From positions 1 to 64,000 of the forward strand of contig JAHFVD010000020.1 in assembly GCA_023264735.1 (NCBI GenBank): 64,000 nt of DNA. Direction: 5' to 3'. Origin of the DNA: Mycobacterium sp. (GTDB lineage Bacteria > Actinomycetota > Actinomycetes > Mycobacteriales > Mycobacteriaceae). The notes below the pieces were generated by a model, which saw only the letters and a program-made list of their open reading frames with translations, did not search any database and was not told where the DNA came from. The position numbers were made by a program, and so were the translations under genes. Positions 9,022 to 16,543 of this stretch are shown here, piece by piece (positions within the stretch are counted from its first letter, which is position 1; the number at the start of each line of letters is the position of its first letter).

Positions 9022-9148
9022 AACGCCAGCTTGGCATGCCGGGGCCGATGGTCCAAGCCCATGTACTAGTTCGAACGACATCCTCTTGGTGACAAGCGAT
9101 TCCGATGAGCCGCCGCGGGAACATTGTGTCTGGGCGTTGAAGTTGCCA

Positions 9149-9451
9149 TTAGCTGGAGGCGACGATGTGAACCTTTGCCCGGAACGGCATGCCCGTTAGG
9201 ACATCGAACACTTGTTGATGCCCCGCGTCGTGCGCCGGGTTGGAGTAGTGACGGGTGAACGACTCCTCGTCTTTATAGAACTCGAAAGCCCACAAGGTGT
9301 CCGGCTCTCCTTCCACCCGACAGAGGGCCCAGTCCACTGGGCCATCCGGATCGCCGGTGTGGTGAAGGTTGGTGGTGAGCTCGAATAAGACATCGCCCAT
9401 GCCCGGCTTTGCCTGCATTTTCAACACGTAGCCTGGCTGGTTGTCGTACAT
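9149..9451 (-). CDS. antibiotic biosynthesis monooxygenase (ABM) domain protein
   Basis: A 100-residue single-domain ferredoxin-like fold protein of the ABM/quinol monooxygenase type: YVLKMQAKPGMGDVLFELTT near the start, WAFEFYKDEESFTRHYSNPA in the middle and DVLTGMPFRAKVHI at the end. Family members are cofactorless oxygenases, heme-degrading enzymes or quinone-cleaving enzymes. The substrate is not readable. A purine-rich Shine-Dalgarno (GGGAGAAGG) precedes the ATG. The gene sits downstream of a repeated operator-like element and upstream of a TetR gene that probably controls it. Confidence 0.82.
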   Translation of the reverse strand: MYDNQPGYVLKMQAKPGMGDVLFELTTNLHHTGDPDGPVDWALCRVEGEPDTLWAFEFYKDEESFTRHYSNPAHDAGHQQVFDVLTGMPFRAKVHIVASS

Positions 9452-9480
9452 ATAGTGCCCTTCTCCCTGCAGCTCGAGCG

Positions 9481-9524
9481 TTGGATTGACATTCCATTAC
9501 CCACACTATGGATTGTCGATCCAA
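9481..9524. promoter_or_regulatory. paired operator-like repeats upstream of the ABM gene
   Basis: Two copies of GGATTGNCNNTCC begin at 9483 and 9510. The flanking arms 9481-9497 and 9508-9524 also form a near-perfect inverted repeat (TTGGATTGACATTCC against TTGGATCGACAATCC in reverse complement). The element lies 30-70 bp in front of the ABM-domain gene and 3' of pcd. This spacing and symmetry suit a TetR dimer pair; binding by the adjacent TetR is an inference. Confidence 0.5.
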
Positions 9525-9557
9525 TCGTGTCAATGCACGGTTGCCGAGCGCGGTCGA

Positions 9558-11105
9558 TCAGCCGAAGTGCACGCCCTGGGCCAGCGGTAGCTCCGAGGAG
9601 TAGTTGACGGTGTTCGTGGCGCGGCGCATGTAGGCCTTCCAGGAGTCCGAGCCGGACTCGCGGCCTCCGCCGGTCTGCTTCTCGCCGCCGAACGCCCCGC
9701 CGATCTCGGCGCCCGAGGTGCCGATGTTGACGTTGGCGATCCCGCAGTCCGATCCGTCGGCGGCCAGGAAGCGCTCGGCCTCCCGGACGTCGGTGGTGAA
9801 GATCGCCGACGAGAGACCTTGGGGCACAGCATTGTTGAGTGCGATGGCCTCGTCGAGCGTGTCGTAGGTCAGCACATAGAGGATGGGCGCGAACGTCTCG
9901 TGGTGCACGATGTCGGTCTGGGCGGGCATCCGCACGACCGCGGGCTCGACGTAGAACGCCTCGCTTGCCCCGTCGAGGTGATGGCGCTGGCCGCCGATCA
10001 CCTCACCGCCGTCGGCGCCGGCCTGCTCCAGTGCGCCGACCATGTCCCGATAGGCGGTTTCGTGGATGAGTGGCCCGACGAGTGTTCCCTCGGCCGCCGG
10101 ATCGCCGATCGGCAACGTGCGGTAGGCGGCGGCGATCCGCTCGACCAGGCTATCGGCCACCGAGGAATGCGCGATCAGGCGCCGCAGTGTGGTGCAGCGC
10201 TGACCTGCCGTGCCCGCCGCCGAGAACACGATGGCCCGCACGGCCAAATCCAAGTCGGCAGAGGGGGTTACCACGGCGGCGTTGTTTCCGCCGAGTTCCA
10301 GTAGTACCCGGCCGAACCGTTCGGCGACGCGGGGGCCGACCTGCCGCCCCATCCGGACCGAACCGGTGGCCGACACCAACGCCACCCGCGGATCGTCGAC
10401 CAGGGTCTCGCCGACCTCACGGCCGCCGAGCACCAGCCCGCTCAGGTGCGCGGGCGCGCCGATGTCGGCAGCGGCCCGCTCGATCAGTGCCTGGCAGGCG
10501 ATCGCGGTCAGCGGGGTGAGCTCAGAAGGCTTCCACACCACTGTGTCTCCGCACACCAGCGCCACGGCGGTGTTCCACGCCCAGACCGCCACCGGGAAGT
10601 TGAACGCGGTCACCACGCCGACCACCCCGAGCGGATGCCAGGTTTCCATCAGCCGGTGCCCTGGGCGTTCCGACGCGATCGTGCGCCCATACAGCTGACG
10701 CGACAATCCGACCGCGAATTCGCAGATGTCGATCATCTCCTGGACCTCGCCGAGGGCCTCCGAGGTGATCTTGCCCGCCTCGACGGTCACCAGGGTGGCC
10801 AGGTCGGCCTTGTGCTCGCGCAGCAGCTCGCCCAGCCGCGCGACCAGTTGGCCACGCACCGGGGCGGGAGTGGTGCGCCAGGTCGAAAATGCCTGTGCTG
10901 CTTCGTCGATCGCAACCCGCGTCTGCTCGGGTGTGGTTTCGGCGACGGTGAACAGGATATCTCCGGTCACCGGTGTGCTCGCGTGCAGGCCGTGCACTCC
11001 GGGCTCGGCGAGCTCGGTGCGGGCGCCGATCGAGTCGAACGCGGCGCGCACGGCGGCGCGCAGGTCCGCGGCGGTGGGCAGCGAGGTGGCGGTGGTGGTG
11101 CTCAT
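9558..11105 (-). CDS. pcd: L-2-aminoadipate 6-semialdehyde (piperideine-6-carboxylate) dehydrogenase
   Basis: A 515-residue aldehyde dehydrogenase. Seen are the cofactor-binding FNFPVAVWAWN segment, the general base in LELGGNNA and the catalytic cysteine in GTAGQRCTTLRR. The GTAGQRCTT version is characteristic of the ALDH7/AmaB/Pcd group. It oxidises the semialdehyde formed by lysine 6-aminotransferase to 2-aminoadipate, with NAD(P). It starts inside the stop of hglS (ATGA overlap at 11102-11105). Linkage to lat and lrpA matches the M. tuberculosis Rv3293-Rv3290c arrangement and supports the substrate call. Confidence 0.92.
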   Translation of the reverse strand: MSTTTATSLPTAADLRAAVRAAFDSIGARTELAEPGVHGLHASTPVTGDILFTVAETTPEQTRVAIDEAAQAFSTWRTTPAPVRGQLVARLGELLREHKADLATLVTVEAGKITSEALGEVQEMIDICEFAVGLSRQLYGRTIASERPGHRLMETWHPLGVVGVVTAFNFPVAVWAWNTAVALVCGDTVVWKPSELTPLTAIACQALIERAAADIGAPAHLSGLVLGGREVGETLVDDPRVALVSATGSVRMGRQVGPRVAERFGRVLLELGGNNAAVVTPSADLDLAVRAIVFSAAGTAGQRCTTLRRLIAHSSVADSLVERIAAAYRTLPIGDPAAEGTLVGPLIHETAYRDMVGALEQAGADGGEVIGGQRHHLDGASEAFYVEPAVVRMPAQTDIVHHETFAPILYVLTYDTLDEAIALNNAVPQGLSSAIFTTDVREAERFLAADGSDCGIANVNIGTSGAEIGGAFGGEKQTGGGRESGSDSWKAYMRRATNTVNYSSELPLAQGVHFG

Positions 11106-12346
11106 GCGGGTGCCTCCTGGGCGGTCGCGTCGTAGAGGTCGTACGGGTCGTGGATGTGGCGGCCGATCGTGCCGGCCATCCACTCGATGTCGTAGCCGGA
11201 TTCATCTGCCACGGCGGCGGCTTCGGTGTCGGCGTCGAGATTGGACCGGAAGATCCCGGCCGCCGACGCGGGCAGGAAATCCTCGTACACCACCGGCGCG
11301 TCAGGGTCGCCGCGATGGTAGTAGGCCAGTCCTGTGGACGCCATCTCATCGTCGGAGGTGGGGAAGTAGTCGCCCCACACCGCGGCGGGATCATCGCTCG
11401 CCATCGCTGCGTCGTAGCGCTCGCGGCCCTTGCGGGTCAGTGCGACGCCGCGGGCCTCCACTTCACCGAAGCGGACCCGCAGTGTGCCGTCGTTGACGGT
11501 GCCGTCGGTCTCACGGAAGCGGCGTGGTTCGGCGAGTGCGCGAAATGATGTCTGGCGCAACAAGACAGCGGGGCTGTCACAATGCGGTGGCCCCTGGATC
11601 GCATCGATCATCGTGATCCCGCGCTCGGTCATCCGTCGGTACAGGTCGTCGATGTCGAGCACCCGGGGGGTCAGGTGGTTGATGTGGGTGGTGGGTACCC
11701 CGGCGATGTCTGCGGCGACGGCCGACACCGCGGTCAGTTCGGCGTACCAGGCCCGGTCGACCGGCTCGACGGACAGGGCGAACGCGGCCACCGCCCGCGT
11801 CACAAAGTCCTCAGCGGTATCGGCATCGCATCCGCCGTCGGCCGCGATCCGGTGCGCGTCGGCGATCAGGGCTGGATCGAACAGCGTTCGCCTGCGCAAG
11901 CATTCGTCTACCCGCCGGCGCAGGTCGGCATCGAAGAATCGGCCGTCCCGGGTGGCCAGCATCGAGGTGAACACCCGGAATGGGTTGCGCGCCAACTCCT
12001 CGGTATCCACCGGCCGGAATGCCGTCGATACCACCGGCACGGGCGAGGCAGCCTCGCGCAGGTCGTAGTAGCCGACGGGGTACATGCCGAATGCCGCGAA
12101 AAGGTCTGCCACATCGGTCAATTCGCCCGGTGTCCCGACCCGGATCGCGCCGTGGCGTTCGGCGGTGACCCGCGCGATCGATCCGAGTCGCTGCGCCTGC
12201 GGGTGGGTGGCCACATAGTCGCGGTTGACGGCCTCGCTGACCTCGACGAGCGTGGTGTAGGCCGGAACCTCGGTGCCGTACATCGTCGACAATGCCGCGG
12301 CGAAGCGGGCTCGCAGCTGCCAGGCCGCAACCTCAGGTGTGCTCAC
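11102..12346 (-). CDS. hglS: DUF1338 / 2-oxoadipate dioxygenase-decarboxylase (HglS-like)
   Basis: A 414-residue protein of the DUF1338 family (VOC-superfamily fold). Candidate metal ligands in the expected positions are His65 (ERHGAIRVG), His221/His224 (THINHLTPR) and Glu295 (RFGEVEARG), close to the His-His-Glu triad described for Pseudomonas putida HglS. HglS converts 2-oxoadipate to D-2-hydroxyglutarate and CO2 with Fe(II). The start is GTG at 12346. It is translationally coupled to pcd and divergent from lrpA, so lysine to 2-aminoadipate to 2-oxoadipate to 2-hydroxyglutarate is a plausible route. The enzyme that removes the 2-amino group is not seen here. Confidence 0.85.
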   Translation of the reverse strand: MSTPEVAAWQLRARFAAALSTMYGTEVPAYTTLVEVSEAVNRDYVATHPQAQRLGSIARVTAERHGAIRVGTPGELTDVADLFAAFGMYPVGYYDLREAASPVPVVSTAFRPVDTEELARNPFRVFTSMLATRDGRFFDADLRRRVDECLRRRTLFDPALIADAHRIAADGGCDADTAEDFVTRAVAAFALSVEPVDRAWYAELTAVSAVAADIAGVPTTHINHLTPRVLDIDDLYRRMTERGITMIDAIQGPPHCDSPAVLLRQTSFRALAEPRRFRETDGTVNDGTLRVRFGEVEARGVALTRKGRERYDAAMASDDPAAVWGDYFPTSDDEMASTGLAYYHRGDPDAPVVYEDFLPASAAGIFRSNLDADTEAAAVADESGYDIEWMAGTIGRHIHDPYDLYDATAQEAPA

Positions 12347-12378
12347 GAAACACCGTCCGATTCGGATAGTCTGCGGCG

Positions 12379-12852
12379 ATGGCGGACAGCGCGGAGCCGG
12401 CGCACGGTCTCGACGATATCGATCGCACGCTGGTGCGTGAGCTCGTCGTCGACGGTAGGGCCACGCTGGCCGAGCTCGCCGCCGCCACCGGGCTGTCGGT
12501 CTCGGCGGTGCAATCGAGGGTGCGGCGTCTGGAATCCCGGGGTGTGGTGACCGGGTACAGCGCGCGGGTGGACCCCGAGGCGTTCGGGCACCTGCTGTCG
12601 GCGTTCGTGGCGATCACCCCTCTCGATCCTTCCCAACCCGATGATGCCCCCGCCCGGCTGGAACACATCGCTGAAATCGAGGCGTGTTATTCCGTGGCCG
12701 GTGAGGAGAGCTACGTCCTGTTCGTGCGGGTCAAATCGCCGCGGGCGCTGGAGGGCCTGCTGCAACAGATCCGAACCGCGGCGAACGTGCGTACCCGCAG
12801 CACCATCATCCTCAATACATTTTACAGCGAGCGGGTCTCACTACCGGAATAA
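12379..12852 (+). CDS. lrpA: Lrp/AsnC family regulator LrpA
   Basis: A 157-residue Lrp/AsnC protein. The N-terminal winged HTH (DIDRTLVRELVVDGRATLAE, then LSVSAVQSRVRRLESRGVV) is followed by an RAM ligand-binding domain (VDPEAFGHLLSAFVAI, then YSVAGEESYVLFVRV). It is divergent from hglS-pcd by 32 bp and lies 48 bp upstream of lat, the position of Rv3291c next to Rv3290c in M. tuberculosis. Amino acids such as lysine are the expected ligands, and lat and the hglS-pcd unit are the expected targets. Confidence 0.92.
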   Translation: MADSAEPAHGLDDIDRTLVRELVVDGRATLAELAAATGLSVSAVQSRVRRLESRGVVTGYSARVDPEAFGHLLSAFVAITPLDPSQPDDAPARLEHIAEIEACYSVAGEESYVLFVRVKSPRALEGLLQQIRTAANVRTRSTIILNTFYSERVSLPE

Positions 12853-12871
12853 TTCAATCACAGCGTCAAGA

Positions 12872-12890
12872 TATCGTAAAAATTACGATA
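12872..12890. promoter_or_regulatory. probable LrpA operator in front of lat
   Basis: A perfect inverted repeat, TATCGTAA-AAA-TTACGATA, ends 10 bp before the lat ATG at 12901. It is AT-rich in a GC-rich background. Its size and symmetry fit an Lrp/AsnC dimer site. Position over the start region suggests control of lat by the adjacent LrpA (inference). Confidence 0.6.
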
Positions 12891-12900
12891 GACTCCACCC

Positions 12901-14262
12901 ATGACGGAACTCTTGTCGCGTGACGATGTGTTGTCGGGGTCCACTGCCGACCGGCGCAGTGCCGTCGAACCCGCGGATGTGCGTGCTGTTCTGGCCCGCA
13001 GCATCCTGGCCGATGGCCTTGATCTGGTCCTCGATCTGGAGCGGTCGTCGGGCTCGTGTCTGGTCGACGCCCGAGACGGCAAGCGTTACCTCGACATGTT
13101 CACGTTCTTCGCCTCCTCGGCGCTGGGCATGAACCATCCCGCACTGGCCGGCGACTCGGCATTCCGCACCGAGCTGGCCCAGGCCGCGATCAACAAGCCG
13201 TCCAACTCCGACGTCTACACCGTGCCGATGGCGCGCTTCGTCGACACGTTCGCCCGGGTGCTCGGCGATCCCGACCTGCCGCACCTGTTCTTCGTCGACG
13301 GCGGCGCCCTGGCGGTGGAGAACGCCCTCAAGGTGGCGTTCGACTGGAAGAGCCGGCACAACGAGGCTCGCGGCATCGACCCCGCGCTCGGTACCCGGGT
13401 CTTGCACCTGCGCGGCGCGTTCCACGGGCGCAGCGGCTACACCTTGTCGCTGACCAACACCGACCCGATCAAGGTGGCGCGGTTCCCCAAGTTCGACTGG
13501 CCGCGCATCGACGCCCCCTACCTGCGTCCCGGCGCCGATATGGACGCGCTGGAAGCCGAATCCATCCGCCAGGCCCGCGCGGCGTTCGCAGCACACCCGC
13601 ACGACATCGCCTGCTTCCTCGCCGAACCCATCCAGGGCGAGGGCGGCGACCGGCACTTCCGCCCGCAGTTCTTCGCCGCGATGCGAGCCCTGTGCGACGA
13701 GTACGACGCGCTGATGATCGCCGACGAAGTGCAGACCGGCTGCGGTATCACCGGCACCGCGTGGGCCTACCAGCAGCTCGGCTTCACCCCGGATGTCGTC
13801 GCCTTCGGCAAGAAGACACAGGTGTGCGGCGTCATGGCCGGCCGTCGGGTCGACGATGTCGCCGATAACGTCTTCGCCGTCAGCTCCCGGATCAACTCGA
13901 CCTGGGGCGGCAACCTCGTCGACATGGTGCGCTCGCGGCGGATCCTCGAGGTGATCGAGGCCGACGGACTGTTCACCAACGCCACCGAGATGGGCGCCTA
14001 CCTGCTGGCCGGCCTGCGTGAACTCGCCCGCCAGCTACCCGATGCCGTCCGCGACGTGCGCGGCCGGGGATTGATGTGCGCGTTCAGCCTGCCCACTGCC
14101 GACCATCGCGACGCCGTACTCGGTGCGCTGTGGGAGCGCGGCGTGATCATGCTCGGCAGCGGTCCCGACAGCGTGCGGTTCCGCCCGGCGCTCACGGTGA
14201 CACGTACGGAGATCGACCGCGCACTGGCCGCCTTGAGAGAGGTATTACGCGCGGCGGTCTAG
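12901..14262 (+). CDS. lat: L-lysine 6-aminotransferase
   Basis: A 453-residue fold-type I PLP enzyme (class III aminotransferase). Seen are SNSDVYT and GRSGYTLSLTNTDP in the substrate region, the PLP-ring Asp in MIADEVQTG and the PLP-linked lysine in FGKKTQVCGV (about Lys304, equivalent to Lys300 of M. tuberculosis LAT). It transfers the epsilon-amino group of lysine to 2-oxoglutarate. In mycobacteria LAT is associated with persistence and stationary phase; here it lies between its regulator lrpA and the SigF locus. Length and motifs are normal. Confidence 0.96.
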   Translation: MTELLSRDDVLSGSTADRRSAVEPADVRAVLARSILADGLDLVLDLERSSGSCLVDARDGKRYLDMFTFFASSALGMNHPALAGDSAFRTELAQAAINKPSNSDVYTVPMARFVDTFARVLGDPDLPHLFFVDGGALAVENALKVAFDWKSRHNEARGIDPALGTRVLHLRGAFHGRSGYTLSLTNTDPIKVARFPKFDWPRIDAPYLRPGADMDALEAESIRQARAAFAAHPHDIACFLAEPIQGEGGDRHFRPQFFAAMRALCDEYDALMIADEVQTGCGITGTAWAYQQLGFTPDVVAFGKKTQVCGVMAGRRVDDVADNVFAVSSRINSTWGGNLVDMVRSRRILEVIEADGLFTNATEMGAYLLAGLRELARQLPDAVRDVRGRGLMCAFSLPTADHRDAVLGALWERGVIMLGSGPDSVRFRPALTVTRTEIDRALAALREVLRAAV

Positions 14263-14271
14263 CATTCGGGC

Positions 14272-14955
14272 ATGCGGCTGCCCCCGGTCCTCGGCGTCCT
14301 CGGCGCGGCGGCGGTGGTGCTCGCCGGGTGCGCGCAGACCGTCGCAGGCAGCCCGGTGTCCAACCCGGCCCAAGGCATCAAGCCGCTGCGTGCCGACGAC
14401 ACCGAGCAGGTTCTGATCGGCCCGGCGCAGCTGCACGACATCGTCGGGGTCAAACTGCAGACCGACGCCGACCAAACCCGGCCCATCCCCGGATCCTCTG
14501 CGGTACCGGCATGTTCGGCACTCGATGCCGCAGGGATGGCCGCCTTCCTCGGGGACCAGTGGCTGGGACTGCACGTCATGCTGTTCACCGACGGCGACCG
14601 GCACGACCACGTCGTGGCCGAGGCCGTCGCGATCTATCCCGAAGCAGGTTCGGCGGCAGCGCAGTTCGCCACCGGTACCAAGAACGCCAAGGCCTGTGAC
14701 GGTCAACGGGCCTTGAGCACCGGCGGGGATGCCGCGTGGAAGTTCACCGTCCCCGAGATCAACGCCGACACCGTGCGCTGGAACAAGCAGCAAATCGGGA
14801 TTCCGTTCGACTGGACCTGCTACGCCGAAGCCAGGCTGCGCAACAACGCCATCGTGCAGGCGATGGCCTGCCAGGGCGACGATGGCGGCCAGGTGACCGT
14901 GACGAGGATGACCGACCAGATGTCGGCGAGTGTCTGGGAGCTATCCGGGCGCTGA
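14272..14955 (+). CDS. lipoprotein with PknH-type sensor domain
   Basis: A 227-residue exported lipoprotein. The signal peptide ends in a lipobox VLAGC (Cys near residue 20). The body (about residues 40-220) carries paired cysteines and an IGIPFDWTCYAEARLRNNAI segment followed by ACQGDDGG. This is the pattern of the PknH C-terminal extracellular sensor domain family that mycobacteria also encode as stand-alone lipoproteins. Its ligand is unknown. It starts 9 bp after lat and is probably cotranscribed. Confidence 0.82.
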   Translation: MRLPPVLGVLGAAAVVLAGCAQTVAGSPVSNPAQGIKPLRADDTEQVLIGPAQLHDIVGVKLQTDADQTRPIPGSSAVPACSALDAAGMAAFLGDQWLGLHVMLFTDGDRHDHVVAEAVAIYPEAGSAAAQFATGTKNAKACDGQRALSTGGDAAWKFTVPEINADTVRWNKQQIGIPFDWTCYAEARLRNNAIVQAMACQGDDGGQVTVTRMTDQMSASVWELSGR

Positions 14956-15006
14956 CCGATTCGGCTGTCGCTCACTGTGGTGACGCTGGTCCCTACATAT
15001 CAGGTG

Positions 15007-15135
15007 TTACTGGAAGGCCCTCTGGCGCGCCTCGGCGGCCTTGCCCTCGTTGACCAAGTCGTCGCGGCCGGTGACGGTACCCACGACTTCCTTGATGGCC
15101 TCTTCCGGTCCGCTGTTGCTATTGCCGTCGGACAT
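15007..15135 (-). CDS. short CsbD-like stress protein
   Basis: A 42-residue hydrophilic protein: AIKEVVGTVTGRDDLVNEGK then AAEARQRAF. This corresponds to the conserved repeat of CsbD-family general-stress proteins (KEAxGxxTGxxxLxxEGKxxxAxG), although it is shorter than the usual 60-70 residues. It starts 15 bp after the Rho_N-like gene and is probably transcribed from the same SigF promoter. The biochemical role of the family is unknown. Confidence 0.7.
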   Translation of the reverse strand: MSDGNSNSGPEEAIKEVVGTVTGRDDLVNEGKAAEARQRAFQ

Positions 15136-15150
15136 GAAACGTGCCTTCCG

Positions 15151-15333
15151 TCAATAGCTTCGGATCAGTGAGATCAGGTTTTCCTTGCTCAGCCCGGAAT
15201 ACCCCGAAATTCCGAGTTGCTTAGCCCGCTTCTTGAGCTCAGCGACGGTCCAGCCCTCGTAGGCGCAGGACCGACTGGGTCGAAAGAACCGAATGTCGTC
15301 GACATCGGATCTCGCCGCAGTGGCACTCGACAT
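15151..15333 (-). CDS. small Rho-N/SAP-like domain protein
   Basis: A 60-residue protein whose second half (TVAELKKRAKQLGISGYSGL, then SKENLISLIRSY) matches the Rho termination factor N-terminal / SAP-like helix-extended-loop-helix fold. Such a fold can bind single-stranded nucleic acid. It lies directly behind a clear SigF promoter (15377-15403), so it is probably a stress-induced nucleoid or RNA-associated protein. Function beyond the fold is not known. Confidence 0.75.
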   Translation of the reverse strand: MSSATAARSDVDDIRFFRPSRSCAYEGWTVAELKKRAKQLGISGYSGLSKENLISLIRSY

Positions 15334-15376
15334 CTCCTACCCCCTTTGCTGAGGTTCCGTTTCCTCGGTGGGGCTT

Positions 15377-15403
15377 GTACCCCGAGGGCCCCTTGGGTCA
15401 AAC
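15377..15403 (-). promoter_or_regulatory. SigF-type promoter for the small stress operon
   Basis: Read on the minus strand this is GTTT-N17-GGGTAC, matching the mycobacterial SigF consensus GTTT-N(15-17)-GGGTAT with one mismatch. The -10 ends 44 bp before the ATG of the Rho_N-like gene at 15333. Confidence 0.75.
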
Positions 15404-15412
15404 ATTGGCTAA

Positions 15413-15625
15413 CTATCGGATTTCATCCTGATCGGGATCCTCGATGACCTGGTGTTGTGCCTGCCAATCTGATTCGTTGGTCTCCAACGGCGCGGCTGAC
15501 TCGTCGATCGGGACCCGTTCTTCGGGGTCGACAGTGTCCAGGTCGGCTGATTCGGCCGCCGGGCGATGTTGCTCGATGGCGTCGGCGACAGGCACGTCGT
15601 CCGGGAATGATTCGCGATCGGTCAT
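15413..15625 (-). CDS. acidic hypothetical protein
   Basis: A 70-residue, strongly acidic and probably disordered protein (DRESFPDDVPVADAIEQHR at the start, DPDQDEIR at the end). I do not recognise a domain, but the acidic composition and the PVADAIEQ pattern resemble short conserved actinobacterial proteins found in stress loci. The ATG at 15625 is chosen because upstream in-frame sequence loses coding character. It is separated from the next minus-strand gene by the SigF promoter. Confidence 0.6.
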   Translation of the reverse strand: MTDRESFPDDVPVADAIEQHRPAAESADLDTVDPEERVPIDESAAPLETNESDWQAQHQVIEDPDQDEIR

Positions 15626-15963
15626 GTTCGTCAATTTACTCGGATGGACGACGCAATTGTGGGTCACCGAGGCGCGCAAAATCCCAAATTTACGGTGGCG
15701 CAAGCCTTGACGATCGCGGGCCTCTCGGAACTGTCAGGATAAGTGTTGTCCTGCAAGGAAATTGACGATCGCGCATGTTGTCGGTACAGCGCTACTCTGC
15801 GAGTGCACTCCGGAGGATCGTCCACCCATTCCGGCCGCGGCCGCCGTCGCACGAGTGCCGCACAGTCGTCGGCGGGGTGGCGACAGCTACCTGATGCCCG
15901 GCAACCGGCGATCGGGCAGTGAGATGCCTCACGCTCGGCGGAACGAGAATTTGCGACCGACAG
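15626..15963. other. intergenic region without a recognised gene
   Basis: About 340 bp between the acidic small protein and the rsbW-sigF promoter. Open frames here have poor codon use and no recognisable product. No hairpin or repeat stood out. Confidence 0.5.
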
Positions 15964-15990
15964 GTTTGGCCCTTGCCGTTCCGTGGGTAT
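15964..15990 (+). promoter_or_regulatory. SigF autoregulatory promoter of rsbW-sigF
   Basis: GTTT (15964-15967), 17 bp, then GGGTAT (15985-15990): an exact match to the mycobacterial SigF consensus. It drives the rsbW-sigF operon and so closes a positive feedback loop. The expected transcription start is near 15997, about 110 nt before the rsbW ATG. Confidence 0.88.
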
Positions 15991-16002
15991 GAGGGAGCCA
16001 CT

Positions 16003-16065
16003 ATGACGACGACTTCCTGGGCAGTGCTGCGCACGCCGGCCCGGTCTGTACCCGACCGTGGCTAG
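16003..16065 (+). CDS. possible 20-codon leader ORF ahead of rsbW
   Basis: ATG at 16003 to TAG at 16065 encodes MTTTSWAVLRTPARSVPDRG. It begins a few nucleotides after the predicted SigF transcription start, so it would be translated almost leaderless. A GGGAG lies just upstream but would fall largely outside the transcript. It occupies most of the unusually long rsbW leader. Whether it is translated is unproven; M. tuberculosis has a different gene (usfY) upstream of rsbW. Confidence 0.3.
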   Translation: MTTTSWAVLRTPARSVPDRG

Positions 16066-16105
16066 CACCTGGAGTAGTGTCGGGTCGACATTGCCGGGAG
16101 GCCAC

Positions 16106-16543
16106 ATGAATGATGCTGAAAGCCGAGGTGGCGCGACACAACGGGGTGCCAGCGCTGTCGAGTTGAGGGTTGCTGCCAGGCTGGAGAACCTTGCCGTTCT
16201 GCGCACCGTGGTCGGCGCGGTCGGCACGTTTGAAGACCTGGATTTCGACGCCGTCGCAGATCTGCGACTGGCGGTCGACGAGGCCTGCACCAGGCTGATC
16301 CGCTCGGCGTCGCCAGAAGCGACGTTGGTCGTGGTGGTCGATGCGCACGACGACGTGGTCGTCGTAGAGGCCTCGACCACCTGCGACACCTCCGACGTGG
16401 TTACCCCCGGCAGCTTTAGCTGGCATGTGCTGAGTTCGCTGACCGATGATGTGCAGACGTTCCACAACGGTCATGAGCCCGGCAGCGACGGGCAGGTTTT
16501 CGGCATCACCCTGACCACGAGGCGGGCGGGCTCCGGGCGGTGA
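16106..16543 (+). CDS. rsbW: anti-sigma factor RsbW (UsfX) for SigF
   Basis: A 145-residue GHKL/HATPase-type anti-sigma factor. The core (AARLENLAVLRTVVGAVGTF, then DLRLAVDEACTRLIRSASPE, then GSFSWHVLSSLTDDVQTFH) is very close to M. tuberculosis UsfX/RsbW. The ATG at 16106 has GGGAGG 5 nt upstream; an in-frame GTG at 16058 would add 16 residues not found in the M. tuberculosis protein. It binds and holds SigF inactive until anti-anti-sigma (STAS) proteins displace it. Its stop overlaps the sigF start by 4 nt. Confidence 0.95.
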   Translation: MNDAESRGGATQRGASAVELRVAARLENLAVLRTVVGAVGTFEDLDFDAVADLRLAVDEACTRLIRSASPEATLVVVVDAHDDVVVVEASTTCDTSDVVTPGSFSWHVLSSLTDDVQTFHNGHEPGSDGQVFGITLTTRRAGSGR

